From JBIQKZ01 sp044464765 (GTDB taxonomy: Bacteria > Pseudomonadota > Gammaproteobacteria > Burkholderiales > Burkholderiaceae_B): a stretch of 64,000 nt of DNA. Shown here one piece after another: positions 42,910 through 53,213 of this stretch (the first letter of the stretch is position 1; every line of letters begins with the position of its first letter). Location: NCBI GenBank assembly GCA_044464765.1, contig JBIQKZ010000012.1, positions 72,104 through 136,103 of the forward strand. Direction: 5' to 3'. The notes below the pieces were generated by a model. That model searched no databases and was not told the origin of the DNA. It saw only the letters and a list, made by a program, of their open reading frames with translations. A program made the translations under genes and the position numbers.

Positions 42910-43182
42910 CTATTGCGCGGGCGGCTGGTAGCCTTGCGCTTCGACGTTGGCGCCTTCGAACAGAAAAGCCTGCATCTGCTGCGTAAGGTATTTGCGGGCG
43001 CGAGCATCGGCGAGGTTCAGCCGATTTTCGTTGACCAGGCGGGTTTGGGTTTCGACCCACTGCGCCCAGGCTTCCTTGGAAATGCTTTGCCAAATGCGTA
43101 CACCGAGTTCGCCGGGATAGGGTGGGGCGTCCAGGCCTTCGGCTTCACGTTGCAATTTTTCACAGTAGACCATGCGTGCCAT
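42910..43182 (-). CDS. yggX: YggX-type iron-trafficking / oxidative protection protein
   Basis: A 90-residue protein beginning with MARMVYCEKLQREAEGLD and containing GELGVRIWQSISKEAWAQW; the single conserved cysteine is at position 7. YggX protects iron-sulfur clusters from oxidation. 113 bases separate it from argA upstream on the same strand. Confidence 0.93.
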   Translation of the reverse strand: MARMVYCEKLQREAEGLDAPPYPGELGVRIWQSISKEAWAQWVETQTRLVNENRLNLADARARKYLTQQMQAFLFEGANVEAQGYQPPAQ

Positions 43183-43295
43183 GACTTCTTACCTTAAAAA
43201 CAGTTGAGCGATATGACCATTGTACTTGCTTGGCGGCGTCCAAGCGCTTGTTTCGGGTACTGGAAGCGGGAACATGGACTGAAGCAAAGAGCAGG

Positions 43296-44651
43296 CTACA
43301 AACGCTTGATGAAGACCAGGCTATTGCGTGAGCGATTGTAGTGGGCCTGGCGGGTTTGGGGCAGATCAGAGACGCCGCCCTGGGCGAAGCCGCGCTTGAT
43401 GAACCAATGCGAGGTGCGGGTGGTCAGCACGAACAGCCGGCGCGCCCCCATGGCGCGGGCGCGCGACTCGGCGTGGCGCAACAGCAGCTCGCCGTCGCCT
43501 GAGCCCTGCCATTCCGGGTGGACGATAAGGCAGGCCATTTCCGCCATGCCTTCGTCGAGGTAGGGCATGATGGCGACGCAGCCGTAGATGACCCCATCGT
43601 GCTCCAGGACAGTGAACTGTTCAACATCGCGCTCGATAACGGCCCGGCCGCGCGGAACCAGGGTGCCGTCGGCCTCTAGAGGCTCGATCAATTGCACAAT
43701 GGCGCCGACATCGTCGACCGTGGCCGAGCGAAGGTCGTCCAGCGTGTCTTCGACCACCATGGTGCCCACGCCATCGTGGGTGAAGATTTCGAGCAGCACG
43801 CTGCCGTCCAGCGTGTAGGGCAGCAAGTGGGCACGCGCCACCCCCCGCTTGACGGCGCGCGACGCATGGGCCAGGAAAAATGCGGTGTCTTCGTCCAGAG
43901 TGCCGCCCGCCAGGAGCGCATCGGCGTCTTCCCGGGCCAGTTCAGTGTCCACCGAGCCATCTTCGTCCTGCACGGTGCGCCCCTGGGTCAGAAAAATCAG
44001 CTTCTCGGCCCGCAAGGCCACCGCCGCGCTGGTGGCAAGATCTTCCATGGCCAGATTGAAGGCTTCGCCCGTGGGAGAGAAGCCCAGCGGCGAAAGCAGT
44101 ACGATGGCGCCTTGGCTCATGACCGATTTCAGGGCGTTGATGTCGAGCTTGCGCACGGTGCCCGTATGCTGGTAGTCGACGCCTTCGATAATGCCTACCG
44201 GCCGTGCCGTCACGAAGTTGCCTGAGATCACGCGAATCTGGGCGTGTGACATAGGAGTGTTGGGCAGGCCCTGGCTGAAAGCGGCCTCGATATCCAGGCG
44301 GATTTCACCGGCGGCTTCTTTGGCGCATTCAAGCGCTTCGGTGGTGGTGGGTTCGGTGCCGCGGCCGAATTGCTGGGCAAAACCCTTAAGCTTGAGCTGT
44401 TCGTTCACCTGGGGGCGCGACCCATGCACCAGCACCAGTTTGACGCCCAGCGCCGACAGCAGTGAGAGATCTTGAATAAGGGTGTTGAGGACACCGTCGA
44501 AGACCAGTTCCCCGCCGAACCCGACGACAAAGGTTTTACCCCGGAAGTCATGGACATAAGGGGCCACCTCGCGAAACCAGCGCACGAATTGCGCGGGGGC
44601 GAACTCGGGGGCGTCTTGAGCGGAAAGCGTATCAGCGTCGGTCGTGGCCAT
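43296..44651 (-). CDS. argA: Amino-acid N-acetyltransferase (ArgA)
   Basis: A 451-residue enzyme for the first step of arginine synthesis. The N-terminal amino-acid-kinase-like domain (FVVGFGGELVFDG, LVLVHGSRPQVNEQL) is regulatory; the C-terminal GNAT domain (CLIVHPEWQGSGDGELLL) transfers the acetyl group. Start at the ATG 44651; another in-frame ATG at 44678 is possible. Divergent from hrpA. Confidence 0.93.
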   Translation of the reverse strand: MATTDADTLSAQDAPEFAPAQFVRWFREVAPYVHDFRGKTFVVGFGGELVFDGVLNTLIQDLSLLSALGVKLVLVHGSRPQVNEQLKLKGFAQQFGRGTEPTTTEALECAKEAAGEIRLDIEAAFSQGLPNTPMSHAQIRVISGNFVTARPVGIIEGVDYQHTGTVRKLDINALKSVMSQGAIVLLSPLGFSPTGEAFNLAMEDLATSAAVALRAEKLIFLTQGRTVQDEDGSVDTELAREDADALLAGGTLDEDTAFFLAHASRAVKRGVARAHLLPYTLDGSVLLEIFTHDGVGTMVVEDTLDDLRSATVDDVGAIVQLIEPLEADGTLVPRGRAVIERDVEQFTVLEHDGVIYGCVAIMPYLDEGMAEMACLIVHPEWQGSGDGELLLRHAESRARAMGARRLFVLTTRTSHWFIKRGFAQGGVSDLPQTRQAHYNRSRNSLVFIKRL

Positions 44652-44741
44652 GTGTCTGGATTGTATCCCTGGTTGCATTTGTGCGAAATTATAATAACCG
44701 ACTACCCTTTATTCGAATATTTAACTCATGAGCTTGTTGAT

Positions 44742-47700
44742 TTGTCGGTAAACACACACACTGCCCGCCCGGGCGCGCCTGTTCGGCGCGATCCCCCGCC
44801 CATCCACTACCCGGAAGACTTGCCGGTCAGTAGCCGGCGCCAAGACATCGCGGCTGCCATCCAAGCCAATCAGGTCGTCATTATCTGTGGCGAAACCGGA
44901 TCGGGAAAAACCACCCAGCTTCCCAAAATATGTCTGGAATTGGGACGCGGACTATCGAAGATGATCGGCCACACCCAGCCGCGTCGCCTGGCGGCCACGT
45001 CGGTGGCCCGGCGCATCGCCGACGAGCTCAAGACCGAACTGGGCGACTGGGTGGGCTATCAAATACGTTTCAATGATCGTACGGGCCCGCAGGCGGCCAT
45101 CAAACTGATGACCGATGGCATATTGCTGGCCGAGTCACAGCGCGACCCTTTGCTGCGTCGCTACGACACCATCATTATCGATGAGGCGCACGAGCGCAGC
45201 CTGAACATTGATTTTCTGTTGGGCTTTCTGCAACAGCTGTTGCCGCGTCGCCGTGATCTGAAGCTCATCATCACGTCGGCGACCATCGATGCGGATCGCT
45301 TTGCCCGGCATTTCGCGCACAAGGGCAAGCCGGCCCCGGTTCTCGAGGTTTCGGGGCGCTTGTATCCCGTGGATGTCCTGTATCGGCCGGTGTTGCGGGA
45401 CGACCCCAAGGCGGGCAGCCTGGCGGGGCGTGGGCAAGAGAACGCAGGCAGGAAGGGCGCCGACGAAGAACGTGACCTGGTCGATGCCGTGGTCGATGCC
45501 GTGGCCGAATGCGCGCGCCATGGCAGCGGCGATATTCTGGTGTTTCTTCCCGGAGAGCGCGAAATCCGCGAGGCGGCGGAAGCCCTGCGCAAGAACCATC
45601 CGCCCGGCGTGGATGTGCTGTCTTTGTTCGCTCGCTTGTCCCAGGCCGAGCAAGAACGTATTTTCAGGCCGCAGGGCAATGCCCGGCGCATCGTGCTGGC
45701 GACCAATGTCGCCGAGACGTCGCTGACGGTGCCGGGCATACGTTATGTGGTGGATAGCGGGCTGGCGCGTATCAAGCGATATTCCTGGCGCAACAAGGTC
45801 GAGCAACTGCGCATCGAACCCATCAGCCAAGCGTCGGCCAACCAGCGCGCCGGACGTTGCGGGCGGATCGGGCCGGGCGTTTGCATCCGCTTGTACGATG
45901 AGACCGATTTCAAGCAGCGGCCGGCTTTCACCGACCCCGAGATCCTGCGCTCATCGCTTGCGTCAGTCATCCTGAGAATGAAGGCGCTCAAGCTTGAGTC
46001 GATCGAAACCTTTCCGTTTGTCGATCCGCCAACGGGTCGCGCTATCGCCGACGGCTACCACCTGCTTCAGGAACTGGGCGCCCTGGATGATCAGAATCAA
46101 TTGACCGGCACCGGCAAGACGCTGGCGCGCCTGCCTGTCGATCCGCGCCTGGCGCGCATGATTCTGGAGGCCAAGGAACAGCACTGCCTGGCTGAATTGC
46201 TGGTGATTGCGTCGGCGTTGTCCGTGCAAGATCCGCGAGATCGGCCCGCGACCGAGCGCGAGGCCGCCGAAGCCGCGCATGCCAAGTTCGGCGATGACAA
46301 GTCTGAATTCATGACTTACCTGAAGTTGTGGCGGTGGTATGAAGAGCAGATCGCGCATAAGGCTTCGCAGCGCAAACTCGTGGCGTTGCTGCGGCAGAAC
46401 TTCCTGTCCCCGCTGCGTATGCGTGAGTGGCGGGATGTGCACGGCCAGCTTGCCGCCCTGGTGGGCGAGCAGGGCTGGCGGGTCAATACGTTGGCAGCGA
46501 CCTACGAACAGGCGCACATGGCCTTGCTGGCCGGATTGCTGGGAAATATCGGCCTCAAGAATGATGAGGGCTCGGGCTACCAGGGCGCGCGCGACATTCG
46601 CTTCCAGATCCATCCCGGGTCGCGGCTGGTGAAGAAGGTCGGTCGCTGGATTGTCGCGGCCGAGCTGGTGGAAACCTCGCGTTTGTATGCACGTTGCGTG
46701 GCCCGAATCGAACCGGTCTGGCTGGAACGGGCAGGAGCCCACCTGCTGCGCCGCGCCTGGTCCGACCCCCGTTGGGATAGGAAGGCAGGTCAAGTCGTGG
46801 CCAATGAACGGGCCACGTTGTATGGCCTGCAAGTGTATAACGGTCGTCGCATCCATTTTGGCCGCATCGATCCGGCGCAAGCACGGGAAATCTTCATCAG
46901 AGAAGCCCTCGTGCACGGCGAGATCGATACGCCGCTGGTGTTTGTAAACCAGAACCGACAACTGATTCGCCGCATCGAAAAGCTGGAGCACCAGGCGCGC
47001 CGGCCCGACATCCTCGTGGACGACGCCTTGATCCATGAGTTTTACGACAGGCAGATACCGGCCGACGTCTTCCAGACGGCGACACTCGAGAAATGGGCGG
47101 GCGGCCTGGATAAGGAAGCTTCCCGACGGTTGCTGCTGACGCGTGACGAACTGATGCGACACGAGGCTTCGGGCGTGACGACCGACGTTTTCCCCAAAAC
47201 GGTCACGTGGCAGGGGGTGGAGATGCGTCTCGACTATCATTTCGAGCCGGGCTCGGTGCGCGACGGCGTAACGCTTTCCGTGCCGTTGTATGCCTTGAAC
47301 AAGCTCGATCCCGCGCGGTGCGAATGGCTGGTGCCGGGCATGCTCAAGGAAAAGGTGCATCTGCTGCTGAAATCATTGCCGCAAAAGCTGCGCCGCCATT
47401 GCGTGCCATTGCCAGATTACGCCGCGGGTTTCTATGAGCGCTGGTTCGACAAGGCTGCTAACCCGGAAGGGGGGCTGCTGGAAGCCGTGGCCGCCGACAT
47501 GTGGGCACAGGTGAAGATACGGCCGGCGCGCGCGGACTTCAAGGTGGAAACCTTGCCGGCCCACCTGTTCATGAACTTCAAGGTGGTGGACGAGCATGGA
47601 CGCATGCTGTCCGGCGGGCGCAACCTGGAGCAATTGAAGGCCGAGCATGGGCAACAGGCGCAGGCCTCCTTCCAGAAGCTTGCTGCCGGCGATGACACGA

Positions 47701-48566
47701 TTGCCCAAGCGCTCGCTCATGAAGAACTGACGGACTGGACCTTTGGCCCGTTGCCCGAGCTGATGGAAATCAAGCGCAAGGGGCAGTCTTTTGTTGGCTA
47801 TCCCGCGTTGCTCGACCGTAAAACCCATTGCGACCTGGATGTTTTTGACGATCCGCGCGAAGCGGCCCTACAGCATCGCGCGGGCTTGTTGCGGCTGTTT
47901 CGGCTTGGCTTGCGTGAACAAGCCAAGTTTCTTGAGAAAAACCTGAACGATCTGACGCGCATGAGCATGCTGTACATCAGCCTGGGCACCCAGGATGAGT
48001 TGCGGGACCAGATTATCGATACCGCCATCGAACAAGCCTGTTTGGTCGACCCCCTGCCGATGGATGAGGCCGGCTTCCAGGCACGTAAGGCCGATGGCAA
48101 GACGCGGCTGGGCCTGCTGGCTCAAGAGGTGGCGCGATTGGCCGGAACCATACTGACCGAATGGGCCACCGTGCAAAAGAAGCTGCCCCAGGCCAAATCG
48201 CACCCGGCCAGCCACGGCGACCTCCAGAAGCAGCTGGATGCTCTGATGAGCAAGCACTTCATACGGCGCACACCCTACAGGCAACTGGTTCATTTCCCGC
48301 GCTACCTGAAGGCGGTGCAGGCGCGCATCGACAAGCTCAGGGCCGATCCGGCCCGCGACGCTCGGTTGATGGCGGAAATGGCGCCTTTGCTGACGCAGTT
48401 CCAGCGGGCGCAGGCCGCCTTGAAAGGCGCGCCTGACTCCGGCATGGATGAGTTTCGCTGGTTGCTTGAAGAGTTGCGCGTGGCTTTGTTTTCCCAAGAG
48501 CTTCGTACGCCGATGCCCGTCTCTGTAAAGCGGCTGCAAAAAGCCTGGGCGGTCATGCAGCGCTAG
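44742..48566 (+). CDS. hrpA: ATP-dependent RNA helicase HrpA (DEAH box)
   Basis: About 1274 residues, the family length. Walker A GETGSGKTTQLPK is at about residue 50, and IIIDEAHERSLN is the DEAH box. The C-terminal half is the HrpA-specific domain (DUF3418). HrpA resolves stalled ribosomes in E. coli and processes some mRNAs. The start is uncertain: the first start codon in frame beyond argA is TTG at 44742, without a good ribosome site; TATAAT at 44690-44695 is a candidate -10. Confidence 0.92.
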   Translation: MSVNTHTARPGAPVRRDPPPIHYPEDLPVSSRRQDIAAAIQANQVVIICGETGSGKTTQLPKICLELGRGLSKMIGHTQPRRLAATSVARRIADELKTELGDWVGYQIRFNDRTGPQAAIKLMTDGILLAESQRDPLLRRYDTIIIDEAHERSLNIDFLLGFLQQLLPRRRDLKLIITSATIDADRFARHFAHKGKPAPVLEVSGRLYPVDVLYRPVLRDDPKAGSLAGRGQENAGRKGADEERDLVDAVVDAVAECARHGSGDILVFLPGEREIREAAEALRKNHPPGVDVLSLFARLSQAEQERIFRPQGNARRIVLATNVAETSLTVPGIRYVVDSGLARIKRYSWRNKVEQLRIEPISQASANQRAGRCGRIGPGVCIRLYDETDFKQRPAFTDPEILRSSLASVILRMKALKLESIETFPFVDPPTGRAIADGYHLLQELGALDDQNQLTGTGKTLARLPVDPRLARMILEAKEQHCLAELLVIASALSVQDPRDRPATEREAAEAAHAKFGDDKSEFMTYLKLWRWYEEQIAHKASQRKLVALLRQNFLSPLRMREWRDVHGQLAALVGEQGWRVNTLAATYEQAHMALLAGLLGNIGLKNDEGSGYQGARDIRFQIHPGSRLVKKVGRWIVAAELVETSRLYARCVARIEPVWLERAGAHLLRRAWSDPRWDRKAGQVVANERATLYGLQVYNGRRIHFGRIDPAQAREIFIREALVHGEIDTPLVFVNQNRQLIRRIEKLEHQARRPDILVDDALIHEFYDRQIPADVFQTATLEKWAGGLDKEASRRLLLTRDELMRHEASGVTTDVFPKTVTWQGVEMRLDYHFEPGSVRDGVTLSVPLYALNKLDPARCEWLVPGMLKEKVHLLLKSLPQKLRRHCVPLPDYAAGFYERWFDKAANPEGGLLEAVAADMWAQVKIRPARADFKVETLPAHLFMNFKVVDEHGRMLSGGRNLEQLKAEHGQQAQASFQKLAAGDDTIAQALAHEELTDWTFGPLPELMEIKRKGQSFVGYPALLDRKTHCDLDVFDDPREAALQHRAGLLRLFRLGLREQAKFLEKNLNDLTRMSMLYISLGTQDELRDQIIDTAIEQACLVDPLPMDEAGFQARKADGKTRLGLLAQEVARLAGTILTEWATVQKKLPQAKSHPASHGDLQKQLDALMSKHFIRRTPYRQLVHFPRYLKAVQARIDKLRADPARDARLMAEMAPLLTQFQRAQAALKGAPDSGMDEFRWLLEELRVALFSQELRTPMPVSVKRLQKAWAVMQR

Positions 48567-48627
48567 TCCTGTTGCCGAGGGGGCAGGCTGCATTCCTGAA
48601 CACCGTGCGACTGAGTACAATCCGCCT

Positions 48628-51600
48628 ATGAGCGATGCAACCATTTCCCCGTCTTTTGTCCACTTGCGTATCCACTCCGAATTCTCGGTGGTGGATGGCA
48701 TTGTGCAGATCCCGCAACTGGTCAAGAAGGTGGCCGCCGATGGCCAGCCGGCGGTTGCCCTGACAGACCTGTCCAATATCTTCGGCTTGATCAAGTTCTA
48801 CAAGGCAGCCCGAAATGCAGGGATCAAGCCTCTTGCGGGCTGCGACATCTGGCTGGAAAACGAAACCGACCGGGACAAGCCGCATCGACTTTTGTTGTTG
48901 GTGACTAGCCATGAAGGCTATCTGAATCTATGCGACATCCTCACGCGGTCCTGGCTGGAGAATCAGTACGCGGGCCGAGCCGAGGTGCGTGCCCAATGGC
49001 TGGAGCACCGCAAGGGGCTTATTGTGCTGTCCGGAGCCCGAGGCGGCGATGTCGGCCAGGCCCTGGAGGCCGGCCGGCCGGACGAGGCGCGAGCGTTGGC
49101 CCGCCGATGGGCGGCACGTTTTCCAGATCACTACTACATTGAATTGCAACGCAGTTCGGCCGACGGCGACGAAGCCTATGTACAGGCTGCCATGCACCTT
49201 GCCGCCGACTTGGCGCTTCCGGTGGTCGCGACCCACCCGGTGCAGTTTCTGCACAAGGAAGACTTCCGTGCCCACGAAGCGCGTGTTTGTATTGCCCAGG
49301 GCGAGCAGCTTGCCAATCCCAAAAGGGCCAGGCGTTTTACACAAGATCAGTATTTGCTGGACGCGGCCGAGATGGCCGAGCGCTTTGCCGATGTGCCCTC
49401 TGCCTTGGCCAATACGCTTGAAATTGCCAAACGTTGCAACTTAGAGTTGGAGTTGGGCAAGGCCCGTCTGCCGGACTTTCCCACACCCGAGGGTGTAACG
49501 CTGGACGACTATCTGGTGCAGCTGTCACGCGAGGGGCTGGCCCAGCGCATGGTGCAGTTGTTTCCCGACGAAGCGCAGCGCACGGAGCAGTATCCGCAAT
49601 ACGCCGAACGTCTGGAGTGGGAGTGCAAAACCATCATCAGCATGGGTTTCCCGGGGTACTTTCTGATCGTTGCCGATTTCATCAACTGGGGCAAGAACAA
49701 TGGCGTGCCGGTAGGGCCGGGCCGTGGTTCGGGGGCGGGTTCGTTGGTGGCTTATTCGTTGGGCATCACCGATCTGGATCCTATACGCTACGACTTGCTG
49801 TTCGAGCGCTTTTTGAATCCCGAGCGTGTTTCCATGCCCGACTTCGATATTGACTTTTGCCAGGATAACCGCGAACGCGTCATTGACTACGTGAAGCAGA
49901 AATACGGCAAAGAGGCGGTCAGCCAGATCGCCACATTCGGTACGCTGGGCGCCAAGGCGGTGGTGCGGGATGTGGGTCGGGTGCTGGAAATGCCCTACAT
50001 GCTTTGCGATGGCTTGTCCAAGATGATTCCGTTCAACCCGGCGGACCCCTGGACGCTATCGCGCGCACTAAGCGATGAGCCCGCCTTCAAAGAGCGTTAC
50101 GATCAAGACGAAGAAGTCCGCGCGCTGATCGATCTTGCCCGGCCACTGGAGGGCTTGACGCGCAATATTGGCATGCATGCCGGAGGTGTGCTGATCGCAC
50201 CGGGCAAACTTACCGATTTTTGCCCCTTGTACAGTCAGGCGGGGCCCGACAGCAGCGCCGTTTCGCAGTTCGATAAAGACGATGTCGAAGCGGCCGGCCT
50301 GGTCAAATTCGACTTCCTGGGTTTGCGCAACCTGACGATTCTGGATTGGGCCGTGCGGTATGTGCGCCGGTTCAATGCAAACAAACGCGATTTCGACCTC
50401 ATGGCGTTGCCGCTGGACGATGCCGCCACCTATCAGTTGCTTAGCGAAGGCAACACCACGGCGGTATTCCAGCTAGAGTCGCGCGGCATGAAGGAGTTGC
50501 TCAAGAACCTCAAGCCCAATACCTTCGAAGACATCATCGCCATGCTGGCCTTGTATCGACCGGGGCCGCTCGAATCCGGCATGGTGGTCGACTTCGTGAA
50601 CCGCAAGCATGGCCGTGCCGAGGTGGATTATTTTCATCCCGATCTGGAGCCCGTGCTGAAAAGCACCTATGGCGTCATTGTGTATCAAGAACAGGTGATG
50701 CTGATTTCCCAGATCATTGGAGGCTATACGCTGGGTGGCGCGGACATGCTGCGTCGCGCCATGGGGAAGAAAAAGCCCGAGGAAATGGCCAAGCACCGGG
50801 AGATCTTCGAGAAAGGCGCCGTCGAAAAAGGTTACGACGCCGACCTGGCGGTCAAGCTGTTTGATCTGATGGAGAAGTTTGCCGGCTACGGCTTCAATAA
50901 AAGCCACTCAGCCGCTTATGCGTTGATCGCCTACCAGACGGCCTGGCTGAAAGCGTATCATCCCGCCGAGTTTTTTGCCGCTACGCTGTCATCCGATATG
51001 GATGATACCGACAAGGTGCAAATTTTCTGGAAAGACGCCCTGGTTAACGGAGTTCAGGTGCTACCGCCGGATGTCAATGCTTCCCCGTACCGGTTCGAGC
51101 CGGTCGCCGACCAGTACACACAGAAAGGGCAGCCGCCCCGCACCATGCGCTATGGGCTGGGCGCGATCAAAGGCACGGGTCAGGGGGCGGTCGAGGAGAT
51201 CATACGCGCACGCGAACAAGATGGTCCGTTTAAAAGCCTTTTTGATTTTTGCCGTCGCATCGATCGCCACACGGTTAATCGCCGCACCATCGAGGCCCTG
51301 ATTCGCGCCGGGGCATTTGACACCATCGCCGATAATCGCGCGGCTTTGCTGGCGACGATCAGCAGCGCGATCGAGGCGGCCGAGCAGGCCGACCGCAGCG
51401 CTAATCAAGTCTCGTTGTTCGACGACGACAGCAATGATATTGTCGAAGGCGAGTTGGCCAAGGTGGCGGCCTGGAATTTGCAAGAGCAACTGACTCAGGA
51501 AAAGGCGGCCATGGGCTTCTTTTTTAGCGGTCACCTTTTCGATGCCTGGCGTGACGAGGTTCGTCGCTTTGCACCCAAGCCGCTATCCCGCCTGGAGCCG

Positions 51601-52119
51601 GCACGTGGGCTGCAGTGGTTTGCCGGCGTGCTGTCTTCGGTGCGTCCGAAGATGACGCGCAGGGGGCGGATGCTTTATGCGCTAATGGACGATGGCTCGG
51701 CCCAGATCGAGGTTGCCATCTTCAACGAGCTGTATGAACAGCATCGTAATCGCCTGAAGGAAGACAGGCTGGTCATCATCCACGGAAAAGTCAGTAACGA
51801 CGATTATTCGGGCGGGCTGCGCGTATCGGCCGACGAGGTGTTCGACTTGCAGCTCGTGCGCGAAGCGCGCGCGCGTGCGTTGCGCATTACCCTGAATGGC
51901 AATGCCGATGCCATGCGCTTGCGCCAGTTGCTTAACCCGTTCCGCGCCGAGCCCGAGAACGGTGTGCCCGGCGTGCCGGTGGAATTGGTTCTTCAGCGCG
52001 ACGATTTCCAGTGCGTTGTGCGCCTTGGCGAAGATTGGCGGGTGCGCATGGCCGATGCCATGCTGGATCAATTGCAGGAGTGGGTCGCACCCGACAGCCT
52101 GGAGATTGCCTACCAATGA
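48628..52119 (+). CDS. dnaE: DNA polymerase III alpha subunit
   Basis: A 1163-residue replicative polymerase. A PHP domain opens it (HLRIHSEFSVVDGIVQI). The palm has MPDFDIDFCQDNR with the catalytic aspartates; GPGRGSGAGSLVAY and GYGFNKSHSAAYA are conserved family stretches. C-terminal OB-fold domain from about residue 975 (AGVLSSVRPKMTRRGRMLY). It overlaps the first gene of the glycosyltransferase cluster (ATGA). Confidence 0.97.
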   Translation: MSDATISPSFVHLRIHSEFSVVDGIVQIPQLVKKVAADGQPAVALTDLSNIFGLIKFYKAARNAGIKPLAGCDIWLENETDRDKPHRLLLLVTSHEGYLNLCDILTRSWLENQYAGRAEVRAQWLEHRKGLIVLSGARGGDVGQALEAGRPDEARALARRWAARFPDHYYIELQRSSADGDEAYVQAAMHLAADLALPVVATHPVQFLHKEDFRAHEARVCIAQGEQLANPKRARRFTQDQYLLDAAEMAERFADVPSALANTLEIAKRCNLELELGKARLPDFPTPEGVTLDDYLVQLSREGLAQRMVQLFPDEAQRTEQYPQYAERLEWECKTIISMGFPGYFLIVADFINWGKNNGVPVGPGRGSGAGSLVAYSLGITDLDPIRYDLLFERFLNPERVSMPDFDIDFCQDNRERVIDYVKQKYGKEAVSQIATFGTLGAKAVVRDVGRVLEMPYMLCDGLSKMIPFNPADPWTLSRALSDEPAFKERYDQDEEVRALIDLARPLEGLTRNIGMHAGGVLIAPGKLTDFCPLYSQAGPDSSAVSQFDKDDVEAAGLVKFDFLGLRNLTILDWAVRYVRRFNANKRDFDLMALPLDDAATYQLLSEGNTTAVFQLESRGMKELLKNLKPNTFEDIIAMLALYRPGPLESGMVVDFVNRKHGRAEVDYFHPDLEPVLKSTYGVIVYQEQVMLISQIIGGYTLGGADMLRRAMGKKKPEEMAKHREIFEKGAVEKGYDADLAVKLFDLMEKFAGYGFNKSHSAAYALIAYQTAWLKAYHPAEFFAATLSSDMDDTDKVQIFWKDALVNGVQVLPPDVNASPYRFEPVADQYTQKGQPPRTMRYGLGAIKGTGQGAVEEIIRAREQDGPFKSLFDFCRRIDRHTVNRRTIEALIRAGAFDTIADNRAALLATISSAIEAAEQADRSANQVSLFDDDSNDIVEGELAKVAAWNLQEQLTQEKAAMGFFFSGHLFDAWRDEVRRFAPKPLSRLEPARGLQWFAGVLSSVRPKMTRRGRMLYALMDDGSAQIEVAIFNELYEQHRNRLKEDRLVIIHGKVSNDDYSGGLRVSADEVFDLQLVREARARALRITLNGNADAMRLRQLLNPFRAEPENGVPGVPVELVLQRDDFQCVVRLGEDWRVRMADAMLDQLQEWVAPDSLEIAYQ

Positions 52120-53213
52120 CGGCGCTACGCATTATGCATTCTGAAGCGGCCACGAGCTTTGGCGGCCAGGAGCAGTATATTTTTCAGATGATGAATGCGA
52201 TGCGCGACCAGGGCCATCATCTGGAAGCGATTTGCCAGCCTCATGCCATTCTGGCCCAGCGCTTGCGGGAGGCCGGCTTTACCGTACACACCATGCTCAT
52301 GGACGGCCCCGCCAATTTTCTGAAAGGCGCCCTGGCGGTGCGCAAGATATTGCGCCAAGGGCGCTTCGATATTCTGAATACACACAGTCGCCGCGATACC
52401 GTATTGGCGGGTTGTGGCGCGCGCCTGGCGGGCACACGACTGATTGTCCGGACGCGCCATCTGGCCAAACCGCCGGGATCGCTCTTGTCTTATACCTGGA
52501 TACCGCATTGCGTGACGACACCCAGCAATTTTGTGCGTGACGGGCTGATCAAGCGCGGGGTGGCTCCGGCCCGGGTTGCCACGGTGTATCCCGTGGTCGA
52601 ACTGGCGGAATGGCGTGGTGCATCCACGCTTCGTGCTGAATTGGGCCTGGACGATGCCGACATCGTGGTCGGCTGTGTTGCCGTCATGCGAGCCAGGAAA
52701 GGTCATCGATTTCTGATCGAGGCAATCCAGCCGTTGATGCAAAGCCGTTCGCGTTTGCATTTGGTGATGGCAGGCGGCGGATCGCCGGTTTTCGAGCAAA
52801 TACAACGGCAGGTTGTCCAGATGGGGTTGCAGGACAGGGTGCATTTGTTGGGTCCGCGAACGGATATACCCAACGTGCTGGCGGGTTTCGATCTGTTCGC
52901 GCTTGCCACGGAACAAGAAGCGTCTGGAACAGTATTTGTGGAGGCGGCGGGCGCGGGCCTGGCGGTGATCGGCACTGACATCGACGGCGTGCCTGAAATG
53001 ATGGAAAATGGCGTATCGGGCCTGTTGGCGCCGCTGGGTGACAAGGCCGCATGGACGGCAGCACTGGAACAACTGATCGACGATCCCGCCCTTCGTGTCC
53101 GAATGGGCAGGGAAGGCTACAGAATGGTGCGTCACGATGGCAAATTCAGCCGCCAGGCCATGGTGGAACGCATCGAATCTTGCTATTTGCGCTGGTTGAA
53201 CGAACGAAAATGA
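52116..53213 (+). CDS. Glycosyltransferase family 4 (1 of 3 in cluster)
   Basis: A 365-residue GT-B protein. GGQEQYIFQMMNAM is the N-terminal acceptor region; VAVMRARKGHRFLIEAIQPL and the acidic pair in EQEASGTVFVEAAGAGLAV bind the sugar nucleotide. It retains the sugar's anomeric configuration and acts at the inner face of the membrane. It probably builds LPS core or another surface glycan. Overlaps dnaE and the next gene by 4 bases each. Confidence 0.88.
   Translation: MTALRIMHSEAATSFGGQEQYIFQMMNAMRDQGHHLEAICQPHAILAQRLREAGFTVHTMLMDGPANFLKGALAVRKILRQGRFDILNTHSRRDTVLAGCGARLAGTRLIVRTRHLAKPPGSLLSYTWIPHCVTTPSNFVRDGLIKRGVAPARVATVYPVVELAEWRGASTLRAELGLDDADIVVGCVAVMRARKGHRFLIEAIQPLMQSRSRLHLVMAGGGSPVFEQIQRQVVQMGLQDRVHLLGPRTDIPNVLAGFDLFALATEQEASGTVFVEAAGAGLAVIGTDIDGVPEMMENGVSGLLAPLGDKAAWTAALEQLIDDPALRVRMGREGYRMVRHDGKFSRQAMVERIESCYLRWLNERK

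Noticed and set aside
43183..43295. Hairpin GCTTGG/CCAAGC between argA and yggX as a terminator
   Set aside because: No T-run follows on either strand, so a terminator cannot be supported.
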